From Seiridium cupressi (Eukaryota; Ascomycota; Sordariomycetes; Amphisphaeriales; Sporocadaceae), in contig JARVKI010000059.1 in the NCBI GenBank assembly GCA_036674765.1, positions 124,001 through 188,000 on the forward strand: a DNA stretch of 64,000 nt, given 5' to 3'. The notes under the pieces are model-generated. The model searched no databases, was not told the DNA's origin, and saw nothing but the letters and a program-made list of their open reading frames with translations. Made by a program: the position numbers and the translations under genes. Below, one piece after another: positions 13,258-24,480 of the stretch (its first letter is position 1; each line of letters begins with the position of its first letter).

Positions 13258-14284
13258 TTACTCGTCGCTGGCGCTGTCAGAGGCCTCCTCTCCGCCACGG
13301 CTCTTGAATGATCTCTTGCCCTTCTTGGCCTTTCCCTTGGAACCTTTACCCCTGAGGGCCTCGGGGACCTCTTTCCGGACCTCGCCATCCTCAAAAAGGA
13401 TGCCGATGTCCTGGCGACGGGCCACGGCCTTCTTCCAGAGCCCCTTGGGGATCTCATTGTCAGTGACGATGGCGCCTGTGGCGGTCTTTTGCCAAGTAAT
13501 GCTTGGCTCCGACTCCAGAACTGTGCGGAGGTGCACCCAGATGCCAACATCGGCATCACTGGTCCGATTGGGACGGGTCTCGCTGCCGTCGGCGGCGACT
13601 GGGGAAAAGGTGATGTGGGTAGCACCGGCAGCTTTCTGAATGCTGTCTGATGCGAGGATGTGGGGATACGCCTCATATGAAGTCTCGTAGACAACGTATT
13701 CAGGCAGGTCCTCGGCATCCGCCTTGAGGGGCTCACCCTCGAGGATGGGAGCCTGCAGGCTGTCTCTTTTATGTGTGCTGCGAATCTGGTATGACTCTGG
13801 TGCCTCGGCGTCGCTGCCGGGTCGCTGGCGAAGCTCGAAGCGAGCCTTGGCCTTGTTGGAACCGATGCGTTGGAGATCCTCCAGCGCCACGCGGAGATCG
13901 GTGATGCGGGAGTGTTGAAGCTGTTACAAGGAACAAAGTCAGCACTTTCTGGAACGGCAATTGCAGATGGGCCTCAGGATATCTTACCAGGTCAGGCAAC
14001 ATGACCCATCCGTCGTCAGTTGAGACAAGACTGTCGGACTCCTCTTCGTCGTCCTCGCTCTCCTCCACATCGCTTTGGCGCACAGCACGCTTCAAAACAA
14101 AGGATACTGCCTTGATGATGGCACCATCTCGGTTCTCCATGACGTTGTACCGGTTCTTCCCCTTCATGCTGGCCGCCCTGCTTCGTCCATGGCGAGGAGA
14201 GTGCTGGACAAGCGCGCTAGGGGGGAGGGTACCTCCATTCTGGTTGATGGAGGAGATTGGGATCATAACCGAAGCGGCAGCCAT
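13258..14284 (-). CDS. KptA/Tpt1-like protein with degenerate active site
   Basis: Two exons on the minus strand: 14284-13988 and 13920-13258 (319 aa). The architecture follows tRNA 2'-phosphotransferase. There is an N-terminal IIKAVSFVLKR helix (family: SKaLSyvLRHgA), an acidic insertion, the DDGWVMLPDLL winged-helix motif, then KARFEL and the C-terminal lobe. The catalytic positions are mostly changed. The RH pair reads KR, the R-x-N-Q-G-H-S loop reads IRSTHKRDS (Arg kept, NQGH lost), the HGT motif reads YETS, and the R-x-HIHF motif reads GATHITF. The C-terminus is Lys/Arg-rich (GKGSKGKAKKGKRS) and ends acidic. True Tpt1 uses NAD+ to remove the splice-junction 2'-phosphate from tRNA. This protein is probably a paralogue without that activity, perhaps an RNA-binding pseudoenzyme. 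The fold assignment rests on motif order and is moderately sure. It is convergent with the SGNH gene. Confidence 0.7.
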
Positions 14285-16803
14285 TTTGTTTGTAGTTGAA
14301 ATAGTATATCAACTAGAGGAGCTTTTTGCAAGGAGCAGAGAATATCTCAAGTGTTGTATAGTGTTTCAGATGATCTGTAAGTTCAAAGGGAGTATTGCAA
14401 GTGTACATAGCAACGAGGGGTCACTTATAAGTGCCCCCCTTGACCGACACCGGATTCGACCTACTCCAGCTTTGTAACTCCCTGTTGGGCACCTACTTTG
14501 GGTAGGTGACCTGCATCGCGGGCGCCTTCACCGCCGCCAGTTGTCCTGCAGCTCCATGGCATTTGCTGCAGACCAGAGCTCCACCACGGTCGCAATCTGC
14601 CCTGTAAACGTGCGCTATAAGGTTATCGATGGATCCACATCGCGATCCACTTTGGGCTGGCGGTGTCTTTCTCCTCAATCTCGCATCCGCATACGGGTTA
14701 AAGGGCTATTGGCGGCGATGAAGCCAGATCACGTTTCAAGCGATTGCTATAATCGAGACTTCGGGCCCGCAGGCGGGGTCGCTGGCTAGACCATCAGAGA
14801 TCAAGGGCTTGCCGCGGCTGCTGTCGAGCCTGGTGGGAGAGAGCGTTCAACGGGTTGGCAGAACAGTCGCCCAGGTCAGACAACGCCACCAAAAAGTGGA
14901 ACAAGGCCAATGAGTCCAAAGCACGCGACTCGGCCTCGGGCGGCGTATCGAGCACGAGGCACTTTACTAGTGGACTAGCACTGCTTCTAAATGCGGCACG
15001 ACACATTGACGCGTTTCGTTCGCAGTCCATCCGGCTTTCTAGCCCAAGTGAGGAGTCGATCAGTCCATGGACTATGCTTCACTCAGATTGAATGCGGACA
15101 TGTGGAACCATCAGGCTTGCGGTCTGGATTAGTTCCCGCTGTTGCCGTATGCGAGATCCGGCATCAAGCTTTAGGTGTTAGGCAAGTCATAGAGGGTCAA
15201 GAACGATCCCAGCTTTCGAGATGGGTTCTAGGAGCTAGCACGCAAACCCGATGCTGCTAGACTGATAACTCCAAGCTCAGACATTCAATGAGGCATGTCG
15301 TTCCATCGCACCTAAAGCATCCCGACTGGCTGAATATGCCTGTTCAGAGTTTCGACGAAGGAGGAGATCGGAGAGGAAATTCTCCATCTGGGATCAAAGG
15401 CGGTGTGAGAGGGTTCCTTATTTCCATAGAGGTGCTGCCCTACTCCGCATGTCTGGCAACAATATCACAGTATCTTCGTCAGATGTATCTGATCTGTTTC
15501 CTCCTCCAAAAGATTTGCCCCGTCACCCCATTTGAGTATCTGAACATCGGTGCAACGTCTTCAGAAACATTGAGTCTAACCGTATCTTAGAGGGCTGATG
15601 AGCTTGTGCCATTTAAGAACCCTTGGAAGCTTGGAAGAATAGACAATGTCTCGTCTCTTTCATTATACCTGTGGCGCATCGCAACCTCTCAACTATGGAC
15701 CTCAGCTTCCAACAGGCGAACGTGGAAGTATGAGCGCGAGTTCCGGATATTCTCATCCGTGTGGAAAGAGTTGCTCAGGGCGGGTAATCTATCGAATAAG
15801 TCACTGTAGCTGTCAACTTGGCTATTGAGATACGATTCGAAATCCTGAAGCTCCTGTAGAGGCATCTTCTTATCTCGAGAACTGGATCCCATTTCAGGAT
15901 CAGACTCTGGGCCCATCACGTTGACTCATGCTAACACTGAGCTTTATCGGTGAGAGTCATTGTTGAGCACCCATTCAGCCCGAGCATGCGCAGCTTAGAT
16001 GCTTTCACCAGAGGACAGAAACTCAGCAGATTGTAAGTCTCGTATCTTGTGCCTCGGAGTAGACACCAACTAGTCTCACAGCAGGAGACAACCCCCGCCC
16101 TTGAACAACTGTTATTCGGACGGGTGAGTTATCGGTATAAAACATGAAAGAGTTTCTACAGGGATCTTAAGTAGAATATAGAGCTACACACTGAGTTAGG
16201 AAGAAACGACCACGACAAGATACGTGTCGAGATAGTGTGGCGAGAACCATTTATGGCAGGCCGGCGCCGCCTTGGCATAACGGGTCCTGTCTGCAGGACG
16301 CATGGAATAGAAACTCATGCTGGGAACTTACTTCTCAACTACCTGGCTTTTAAGGTGAGAATTTCCCGGGTACTAGGCACTAAAGTCTTCACAATTATTG
16401 CCGTCCGTTCGTTAATGTTGTTTATAGCCCCCGTTGTAAACAACTAAAATCCCGAGTTCTAGAGTCGGGAAGATCGGCATAGACGTGCCCCTTCAGACTT
16501 ATCTATCAGTGGCTCTATCAGTGGCTTCAATATATCAACGTCTGACTTAGGATCATAGACATTGGGGCTGAGACACCAATATTTTTTCCCACTGTATTTC
16601 GAAATCTGGAACTGCTCCCAGGCCGGCTGCGTCACGATAGCAGGACAGAAACATCTCGTATAGCTTGAAAATAAAATACAGATAACCTCACAAGTTTGGA
16701 ACTGAACCATATATAGCCGGCGGAGGATTTCAAAGATGTATGACTCGGGAGTGTGAGTTAACAATGTCGGACTTGCCATAAATGTAGGACGAGCCAGCGA
16801 GGG

Positions 16804-16855
<52 letters not shown>

Positions 16856-17536
16856 CTTTCATGTTTTATCATCAAGTTTTCTTTAGCGTGTTACAATTTG
16901 ATCACATCACGGATATCGTGGCTGAAAGCCTGCAATTCTCAGAAAATAGTGCATTCTTACACACAATGAAATCGCATGTATGCGCCGAAACCATACGTCG
17001 CTCTTCAGGACGGTATTTTGAACATCAAATGGGCCAGAGACTTCGACCATTAATATAGTCTTTAGTGATACTTGTAGTTAACGATGAGACGCAGATTTTG
17101 TACAACAAGATTTTTGGTCCTCCTATAATAAGATATGTAACTCGATGCACTCTACGTCCGTCGAGCTAGTTCTAACCCAAGCCGATCGCGATGATCTTGA
17201 TGACATAATGCGGACAGTGCTAATAGTGCTAGGGGTAAACCCCATGGGGGATATCGCATAATCCTGCTGAACGCGGAACATTGAGGCTAAGTGTTTATCC
17301 TTGCGACTAAGGACGTCGGCTAAGAATGCGGAGAAGCGCACCTGCTCCTCATGTAAACTAAGCATAGTTCCACAAGTCAACTGGAGTTTCGTCGATATAT
17401 TTCCGTCTGGTCTTCAACATCTCCATATATTACCGAGACCGTATCTCATGAAGGACGCGTTTGTTGATCCTCTCATTTATCTTAATTTCATCTTCCCACC
17501 AGAAAGCTTCCCTGGCCATCGAGAACCGTGATAGCC
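14285..17536. other. Gene-poor interval
   Basis: About 3.2 kb with no gene I can support. Near the KptA-like start a 7-bp inverted repeat (cacctac ... gtaggtg, 14490-14508) could be a regulatory hairpin or chance. A minus-strand frame at 15689-15919 encodes a 76-residue peptide without domain or splice context and may be an eroded gene end. The region also holds the T19A31 tract, and the end is the promoter of the oxidoreductase gene. Confidence 0.45.
16804..16853. repeat. T19A31 homopolymer palindrome
   Basis: A pure run of 19 T is followed directly by 31 A, so the strand can fold into a perfect 19-bp A:T hairpin without loop bases. Reading through it gives the poly-Phe/poly-Lys stretch of a spurious minus-strand ORF. 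It may be the junction of two poly(A)-tailed insertions in opposite orientation, or an assembly artefact. Confidence 0.85.
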
Positions 17537-18764
17537 ATGGCTTCTCTTTCCCCTAAAATACGCATCGCAATCATCGGCGCCGGCCGTATTGGACCCCGGC
17601 AGTAAGCAATTTTTCAGAGTTATTTCTTGCCCCGTATAGCCTGTTTCGGAAGTTTACTGGTTCTGAATTGAGTCTTTCCGCTCTTAAAACATAGCTTCTA
17701 ACTCCCAATAACTATCCAAGCATATTTAAGGAGCAATCACTGACTCCAGGTGTTATAGTGCTCAAGCAGTTATCAAGAGTGAAAATGCAGAGTTGGTCGC
17801 GATTGTTGAGCCGACTAAGGTGGGAGAGCAGATAGCTGCGACGTTGAAGGTCGTTCATTACCGATCAGTGAATGACCTGATACGATTTTCGCATACTGTA
17901 GATGGTGCCATCATCTGTACACCGAATCATACCCACGTACCCTTAAGCCAGGAGTTGTCCGCAGCTGGAATTCATATTCTTGTAGAAAAGCCCATCAGCA
18001 CGGACATATCCAGTGGCAAAGAACTCCTTAGCCAGTTGGAACAAACGAACGTCAAAGTCCTGGTGGGCCATCATCGCCGCTTCAATCCGTTTATGGTCAC
18101 TGCGAAGAAGATTGTCGCGTCTGGCGAGCTCGGGCGCATCATAGGAGTGAATGGCCTTTGGGCGCTATACAAGCCACCCCAGTACTTCGACCCGCCGAGG
18201 GACTGGAGGAGACATACGACGGGCGGTGTAGTGCTCATTAATATGGTACATGAGGTAGACCTCTTACATCACTTGCTTGGTCCCATCAGCACAGTCCATG
18301 GAGAAAGGACTGTATCACAGCGCGGCTTCGAAGCCGAGGAGGGCGCTGCGCTCACGTTGAGGTTCCGGTCTGGTGCCGTTGGGAGTTTTTTCCTATGTGA
18401 CACCGTGCCATCGCCATGGAATTTTGAGTCAGGTACCGGTGAAAACCCCACGATACCCACAACGGGCCAGGACTTTTATCGCATCTTCGGTACTGAGGCA
18501 TCGCTGAGCGTACCAGATATGTCAGTTTGGTCATACCACGGGACACAAAAGTCTTGGAACTCAGAACTAGTAAGAGACTCGGCAGAAGTATCTACTGGCG
18601 TGCCTTTCGAACTGCAAGTGAATCATTTCTGCAAAGTAATACGTGGCGAAGAAACCCCCAGTTGTACTGCTCAGGTTGGTCTGGCTGCCTTGATCGTGTG
18701 CCAGGCCATTAAAGAGGCACTGGCCGACAATAGTACCGTAAAGGTGGAGGATTACGAATTGTAA
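17537..18764 (+). CDS. Gfo/Idh/MocA-family NAD(P)-dependent oxidoreductase
   Basis: Two exons, 17537-17601 and 17759-18764 (356 aa), split by an introner-like intron. Exon 1 carries the Rossmann GAGRIGPR motif (residues about 14-21). Joining at 17758/17759 gives GPRHAQAV, the usual family continuation. If the earlier AG at 17749 is used the frame also stays open but gives QCYSAQ, a worse match. Further marks are IICTPNHTH, the VEKPIS motif that holds the catalytic Lys, VGHHRRFNP and a C-terminal alpha/beta domain with DRxxG-like strands. The family includes myo-inositol 2-dehydrogenase, glucose-fructose oxidoreductase and dehydrogenases of other polyols or sugars; the substrate is not evident. 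No signal peptide is seen, so it is probably cytosolic. It stands alone beside a transporter relic, which may hint at a former catabolic pair. Confidence 0.88.
17602..17758 (+). mobile_element. Introner-like element, copy A (157-nt intron)
   Basis: This intron of the oxidoreductase gene is similar over its whole length to the introns at 47296-47452 and 56553-56707 (minus). Shared landmarks are the donor GTAAGCAA, GAGTTATTTC, CCCGTATAGCCTGTTT, GCTCTTAAAACAT, CAAGCAT, the branch motif ACTGACTCCAG and the end GTTATAG. Similarity stops at both splice sites (exon context CA|T). By hand alignment it is roughly 80% identical to each of the others. Confidence 0.88.
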
Positions 18765-19214
18765 ATAGGCAGCTCCAAACAAGTCTTGCTTGCTATCATC
18801 AACACCCTGTGCGTTGAGATGTGAGTAAATGTAGCTTTCTCGTACCTCTTATTTGTTCAACTGTGCCTGAAATATAACCCTGGATCAGATAAAGGACCGG
18901 AAAACACCCATCGATGGAATAGTCGTAGTTTGCTTCGATATGACTACATATGATGCAGCTTTGAAATGTAACTGATGAGACTGATCAATTTCTTCCGAGC
19001 CTTGAGTTTGTGTACTCTATTGAAATAGTAACTGAAGGTGTAGGAGTCTTTAGTAGGTTGAATGTTGCTGGAGTTCGTGCTAAGATCGGTAGAGCGGAAC
19101 ATGAGTTCAACCTAACTACGATACACCAACGTGAATTAGTCGAAGTCCTCCCTGTTTCTGCTCTAACAGGATCTCGCTTTGCCGCTGTAGCGGCTGGCGC
19201 TACGGCATTCACTC
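18765..19214. other. Intergenic region
   Basis: This is the 3' flank of the oxidoreductase gene. I see no coding sequence here. The missing N-terminal part of the MFS relic is not detectable. Confidence 0.4.
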
Positions 19215-19715
19215 TTGGTGCTCCTGGCTTATATAGCTGGCTGGACACGTAGCAAGACCGAACATGTCCGCCGCAGGAAGTTAGAGACTGAATTCCGGTT
19301 GTGGCCTGGTATAATGGCCGGTCCTCTATTGCCTATCACCCTGTTCTGGCTCGGGTGGACAAACTACAGCAGTGTATCAAAGCGGAGTGGTATCGCTGCC
19401 TGCTTCCTGTTCAGTATGACACTGACAGCGCTTTATGTCTGCAGCTACGAATACACTGTGGACAGTTATGGCAAACATTTGGCAATAGCCCTAGCTTGCG
19501 TTGTCATGGTACAATATCTCATTGCAGGCGGAATGACCATTGCGACACGGCCGTGTATGAAGGCATCGACATGCACTGGACAGACATGGTTAGGAGGCAT
19601 CGCGGTGAGCCTCACTCCTGCATCTCCCTTATTCTGCAGATGTGGCCCGAAGAAGACTAAAGGGGCCGCTGATGATTCTACGCGAACTTGTCGCAAGTTT
19701 AATCACTTAATATGA
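19215..19715 (+). pseudogene. Relic of an MFS transporter (C-terminal third)
   Basis: The frame encodes the C-terminal transmembrane part of a fungal DHA1-type major facilitator. Marks are EFRLWPGIMAGPLLPI, LFWLGWTNY, FLFSMTLTALYVCSYEY, VDSYGKH, ALACVVMVQYLIAGGMTIATRP and LGGIAVSLTPASPLF. About 350 residues that should precede it (TM1 to about TM8) are missing and no start fits. Around 19555-19590 the expected YEGIDMHW-type segment lies in another frame, so two compensating indels interrupt it. Intact relatives export polyamines, drugs or toxins, or import nutrients. I read it as a truncated, frameshifted pseudogene. Confidence 0.75.
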
Positions 19716-20149
19716 ATAGTTAGGCTTTCACATTTTGTACTTGATCTCAATGCATTGTAACTGGGCACACACTGTTCAATACGTCAGAAGAGTTCGGCTG
19801 TCGCTGATAAGCAGTTATTTGCCAAATTGAGGACAAAAATCATTCTTATATGTATTACACTCATGTGAAACAGAGACGGATGTCATCGCTACTCTGTCTC
19901 ATCTATTTACAATATTCCCCGCGGGGTGACTCGGTTTCTGGATGCAACGAATGGTCCGCAGCTGATCTGACCAGCCCCCCAAAATATACTAGTCTAGTCA
20001 CCTGCTAATTTTGAATAGCTCACGGGGCTGTATTGCTAAGGGCCGGACTTTTTGGTTAATTACCAAAGGCTCAGCACAAACCGTGCTATTCATAAATATT
20101 CTCCTAGAAACAAATTGCAAGCGAGGAACGCGTAAGGTCCTCCATCGCA
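19716..20149. other. Intergenic region, promoter of the CorA-like gene
   Basis: Nothing coding is visible. The region lies between the MFS relic and the start of the CorA-like gene and is presumed to hold its promoter and leader. Confidence 0.4.
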
Positions 20150-23100
20150 ATGGAGCGCGAAACGAACGAATTCCCCGAATCCCGACCACCGCGCCGCAAC
20201 ACAGGGCGTGGCCAACCGCCCCAGCGCCGTGGGACGAATCAGACGCGCCATTTCGGAGCCAATGTGCGATATGTGCCTCCACGAAACGCGGTAACCGCTC
20301 GTGCGGGACCATATTTCCAGGAGCCAGAGGAGTATGATGTGCGTAAAGCTCTATTCATGCTGAAGTTTGCTTGTATTTTAACTCCGCCATAGTTGGCGTC
20401 ACCACAAGTCGTGTATCCGGTGTCAGTCCCTCAGGCTGAAGTGTACACACAGTGGGGCACTCGATTAACGCCGGCGGCATATCCTACTGTGCCGGAGTAC
20501 GCCGAAAGGGTGCTATACGACGGGAACGACAACGAAGAGTATGGACGTCGGCACCGTGGCCCCCGTCGAAGGCACTCTACACGCGAGTATTCTCGCTCAC
20601 GTTCTAGCAGTCCCAATTTGGACCCTTCACCAGTGCGGCGCCGACGTGAAGAGTCGCGGTATTCTGCCTTGTCGAATGAAGACTATGGTAGGCTGCGTGG
20701 ATCTCATCGACGACCGCGGACTTATTACTATCACCGCCGACCACACGTTTATGGCGTGGAAGATGAAGACACAGACGATGGAAGGGAGTATGATGACCTG
20801 TCCGAGGGAAAGGTGTTCTCTTTCACTCCGATGCGCGCGAATAGGGAATCACCGACGGAAGCGATTGCACCAGCTGTTATGGCAGACACCATGGTAATGA
20901 GGAACGAGGACGGGGAGTTTTCTCATACGAGGATAGCAAGGTTCAAGGAGCGAAGTCAAGACAGCGAAGGGTCATCAACTTATGGAACTCAAAAACTGCT
21001 CCACGTTGTCGAGTCGCAGTACACTGGCAATGCGTACTTCGACGGAGATCACTCTGCCAAACTGACACTCGCACACGATCCGAAACGATCCAGGAAGCCA
21101 TTGTTCAGATGGCTGCACTTGCAGCAGAGACAGTTGAACTTGGACGAGCTATCGGCTGAGATCACGCGCATCCCAGACTTGTCGACCGAAGAGCGTCATG
21201 GATTCACAAGATTACTTGGTCAAGTCAGGAACCAAGTCAAGCAATACCGGACTGCGAATGGTCAGAGTGTTAAACACATGATGCCCGGTACGAAAACAAC
21301 CACAATCCAAGGGGACAGTCGCTCGGGTTCTGGAGGTAAGGAAAGAAGGAGATCACTGACGTGGCTTTGTATCCCTTACCTCTCGCTTGAGCAATATTCC
21401 GGTCTCATGTCCGTGTGCTCGGCTGCTAGCTTTCCTACAGAGACCCTGCTGCAGTATGATTACGCCGCAAGCAGCGAGAAGCGGGACATGGAACAAGTCG
21501 TAGTCCGCGCCAATGCAGCCCAGAGTGGTGAGTGTATCCATGTTCATCAACTCTGGTGCATTGTTCTTGACAACTGTAAGCCCTCTCTGCCTGGTATTAG
21601 GATTTGAAGTATCACAGCTGACTGCGGAAGCGCTTCTGATAACGTGCGGGCAAATGACAAGCAGTAACTTGTGCGGCGATCTGGTCAAAACTGTCATAGA
21701 ACCGCCACCGGAGGCAGCCTCCCAGACCAGGGCTTTTTATGTGTCTTACTGCCATTCAGTCCTCTGGGCATTACCACTGGACGAATGCCTAACTTGGTTT
21801 GTAAGTTCTCCGTCTCTTCAATCTCTGGTCGAAAGTAGGCTCATGCCCGCAAAGTCATTCGCAAAGCACTTCAAGGACTTTTGGCCGCAAGCTGTTCGCT
21901 TTTACTATCGCGACAAGATTATCATGGAGAGGGACTGGTGCCGGATCATAAATATGGCTAGTCACACCAAGGTGACCATTGAATTACGTGTGAGGTATGC
22001 ATAAGATCTACGTGGAGCATAGCCATTGACTTCGGCTAACATGTGCAGTCCCCATCCTCAGCCTCCTACAACTGGAGTGCTGCAGCCACTCCGTATGAAG
22101 CGGGAACAAACAAGCAAAAAACCGGGCATAGATCCCAGAGAACTACAAGAGCCCACACGCGATTCAGCCACAATCCTACCAGATTCCGTCAACGATGTTT
22201 TCCACGTCTTCACGTGGCTGGACATAGCCAGATCCCAGGCCTCAACGTCGAGTGGGGTGGATAGTGCAAAGATCGTCCAACAACTTACACAGGCGCATGA
22301 ATATCTTGCTGGATCAACATCAGGGAATGAAAGAAGGTTGTACGAGAAATGTAGAGTATCGACACATGCAAAAGTACACGCATACCTTGAGAGCAAGGGT
22401 CAGGGACTTGACGTCGAGAGCGATGAAGAAGGCACTAGGCGAGACAGTTTAGCGGCGTGCATAGATATGTACAACGCTTCCGAGATTGTGTTTCGCTTCT
22501 TTCTACCATGGCGCTTGGACGAGGGTCTTCCGACAGTGGGAAGATTCTGGGGTGCCATCGAGGCGCTTTGCGAGGTATAAGCTGATATCGAAATCATGAA
22601 ATATGGCACTAATGATCTTGTAGTCGTCCCTGGAACCGTCAGACGACCGAGTCCAAACTAGGAAAGAAAATCAGAGAAGGAGACAAACGCGTACAGGCGC
22701 GAGAAACGTTGGCGCCCTGGGTACAGCTCTCCGTGCGATTGCAAGGGCCGTACAGTCCTTCCAGGGAATCCTGTCACATACGCCAGCCACTGATAGAGCT
22801 GTCATTGGAGTTCCAGACAGTCTTGTTTGTGCATGGCTGCACCTTGTCATGGCCTTAGTTCAGAGTTCACAAGATTCCGTTGAATGGCAAGAAAACATGG
22901 AAGTCGCTGATGTCCTTATTATGAAAGGCATGGGCGAGGTTATGGGAAACCTGTCAGCTCGTGATCTCATCAAAGATGCCGTTATTCAGCCTATTGAACT
23001 GGTGTCCTTGATGAGCTGGAAGCTCTTCCACGACTCAATTGCAACTGGCCTCACATTAGGCGATACGTATTCACAATACATGAAAGAACTGGTAAGTTGA

Positions 23101-24098
23101 CATTGCGCTGGGCGGCGGCGAGTGAGATGAAGGGTATTGAGAATGTTTAGCTAAGACGGATCATAGGAAAACGACTTTGCCAACAACCCTGATCGCTCCC
23201 ACCAGTCACGGATCGGACAGCTCAAAAAAGAAATCGATATCATTCAGCGAGTGACCAGGGATCAGCAAAAGGTGGTCGCCGGGACAACCCCACCGAGGTT
23301 CAACATTGATGCATCCAGCCAAAGCCGACAAGAAGCACGGATTGTGGAGAAGAAAACAGACGAGCTAGATTATGAGAAATACTATTCGAGCCGAGCTAGG
23401 ATGAGTCGTTCGAAACCCATGACGTACTTGAAAGAAACTCCATACGGAGACACAGATCTCATCAGCAGCAATCGTGACCCGGATGAGTTCTCAAAGCTAT
23501 CTCCCACAGATCGCGGTGGCTTCGCCGAGTTCTTTGGTAGGGAGTGCACGAGCTTGCTTGATCGACGGGATGACGAATTCCACGATTACCTCGAAGAAGC
23601 CGGCAGGCTGGAGGCATATGTAAACTCTCCCTACTTTGATTCGCATTTGACCAAATGTATAGGCTAACAACACTTGACCAGAATATGACCAACATCGACA
23701 TTACCAAGGACAAGCAAGAGAAAGCTGTGTATGCATTTACAATGGTTACCATCATCTTCCTGCCCCTTGGTACAATAAGCAGCATCTTCGGGATGAATAC
23801 GTCCGACATTGCTAACCTGGAGCTCTCGCAATGGGTGTACTGGGCCACAGCACTGCCAACGACGCTTATAGTCATTATTGGTGGCTTGTGGTGGATGGGT
23901 GAATTGCAGAGCCTTGTGAGATGGGTCCTCCGCTTGCCGAAGAACGGGAAAGAGTCGGAAAGCAGGAGTAGCGCGGGCTATAGGATATCGATGGCCGCAC
24001 AGCCTGTGAGCCCCCTGACTACGTTGTCGCAACCAGAAGTGCAATATACGTCGCCTCGGCCTTATTATGCTGCAACGCCGCCACCACGTCGTAGGTAG
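20150..24098 (+). CDS. CorA-like divalent metal transporter, long fungal form
   Basis: Eight exons by frame: 20150-20338, 20393-21575, 21631-21800, 21855-21994, 22049-22574, 22624-23091, 23167-23619, 23682-24098 (1181 aa). Joining 21575 to 21631 gives IVLDNSLLITCGQ, as in fungal CorA-like proteins, instead of the alternative open frame. The intron 21801-21854 is in phase and without a stop, so retention would add 18 residues. The N-terminal ~280 residues are Arg/Tyr/Glu-rich and disordered. A long cytoplasmic domain follows (LLQYDYA, HVHQLWCIVLDN, ECLTWF). The C-terminus has the two CorA helices, with the signature FGMN at about residues 1080-1082 ending TM1 and TM2 at WVYWATALPTTLIVIIGGLWW. 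CorA proteins form pentameric Mg2+/Co2+/Zn2+ channels. Such expanded fungal forms are common and poorly characterised. The C-tail is Pro/Tyr-rich and ends PPPRRR. Confidence 0.82.
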
Positions 24099-24480
24099 GG
24101 ATTTTCGACGCTGCCGCTGCTATCTAGATAATTTATGATTTCAAGCTTATCGCAATTATAGAGTAATGGCCGATGGGCTCAAAAACTCGATTTTTACCAT
24201 AATAAATAGATCAAGGAAGGAAATTGCTTTAAGAAAAGAAAGTTTTACAAGAACTCCTTTAGTAGCGACCTCCCAGAAAATCCAAATATTTCCTTATAAT
24301 AAGTCAACTTTGGAACGAAGCGCCACAACGCGGAAAGTTTGAAACCACTACATAGGTCGTAGACATGGTGGTCGCTGATCAATGCTGAGGCAATCCTCGA
24401 ATGATTACGTCGCTTACTTTGACACCACGAGAGCGAACAAGTTTGGTCCAATATTTCTTTTCTATAGGTGTGAAGCCTCC
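24099..24480. terminator. Convergent 3' intergenic region
   Basis: About 380 bp lie between the stops of the CorA-like gene (+) and the PIG-T gene (-). It must contain both poly(A)/termination regions. AT-rich stretches near 24130-24240 fit this, but no single signal can be fixed. Confidence 0.35.

Noticed and set aside
16459..16875. 138-residue minus-strand ORF with poly-Phe/Lys
   Set aside because: It owes its length to the T19A31 tract; the rest has no domain or codon bias.
17741..17749. Earlier AG as acceptor of the oxidoreductase intron
   Set aside because: It keeps the frame but yields GPRQCYSAQ, while the AG nine bases later gives the family motif GPRHAQ and the same intron end as in the other two introners.
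21513..21630. Open frame continuing upstream of CorA exon 3
   Set aside because: The join 21575/21631 gives the conserved LDNSLLITCGQ; the alternative acceptor at 21600 loses the conserved HVHQLWCIVLDN block.
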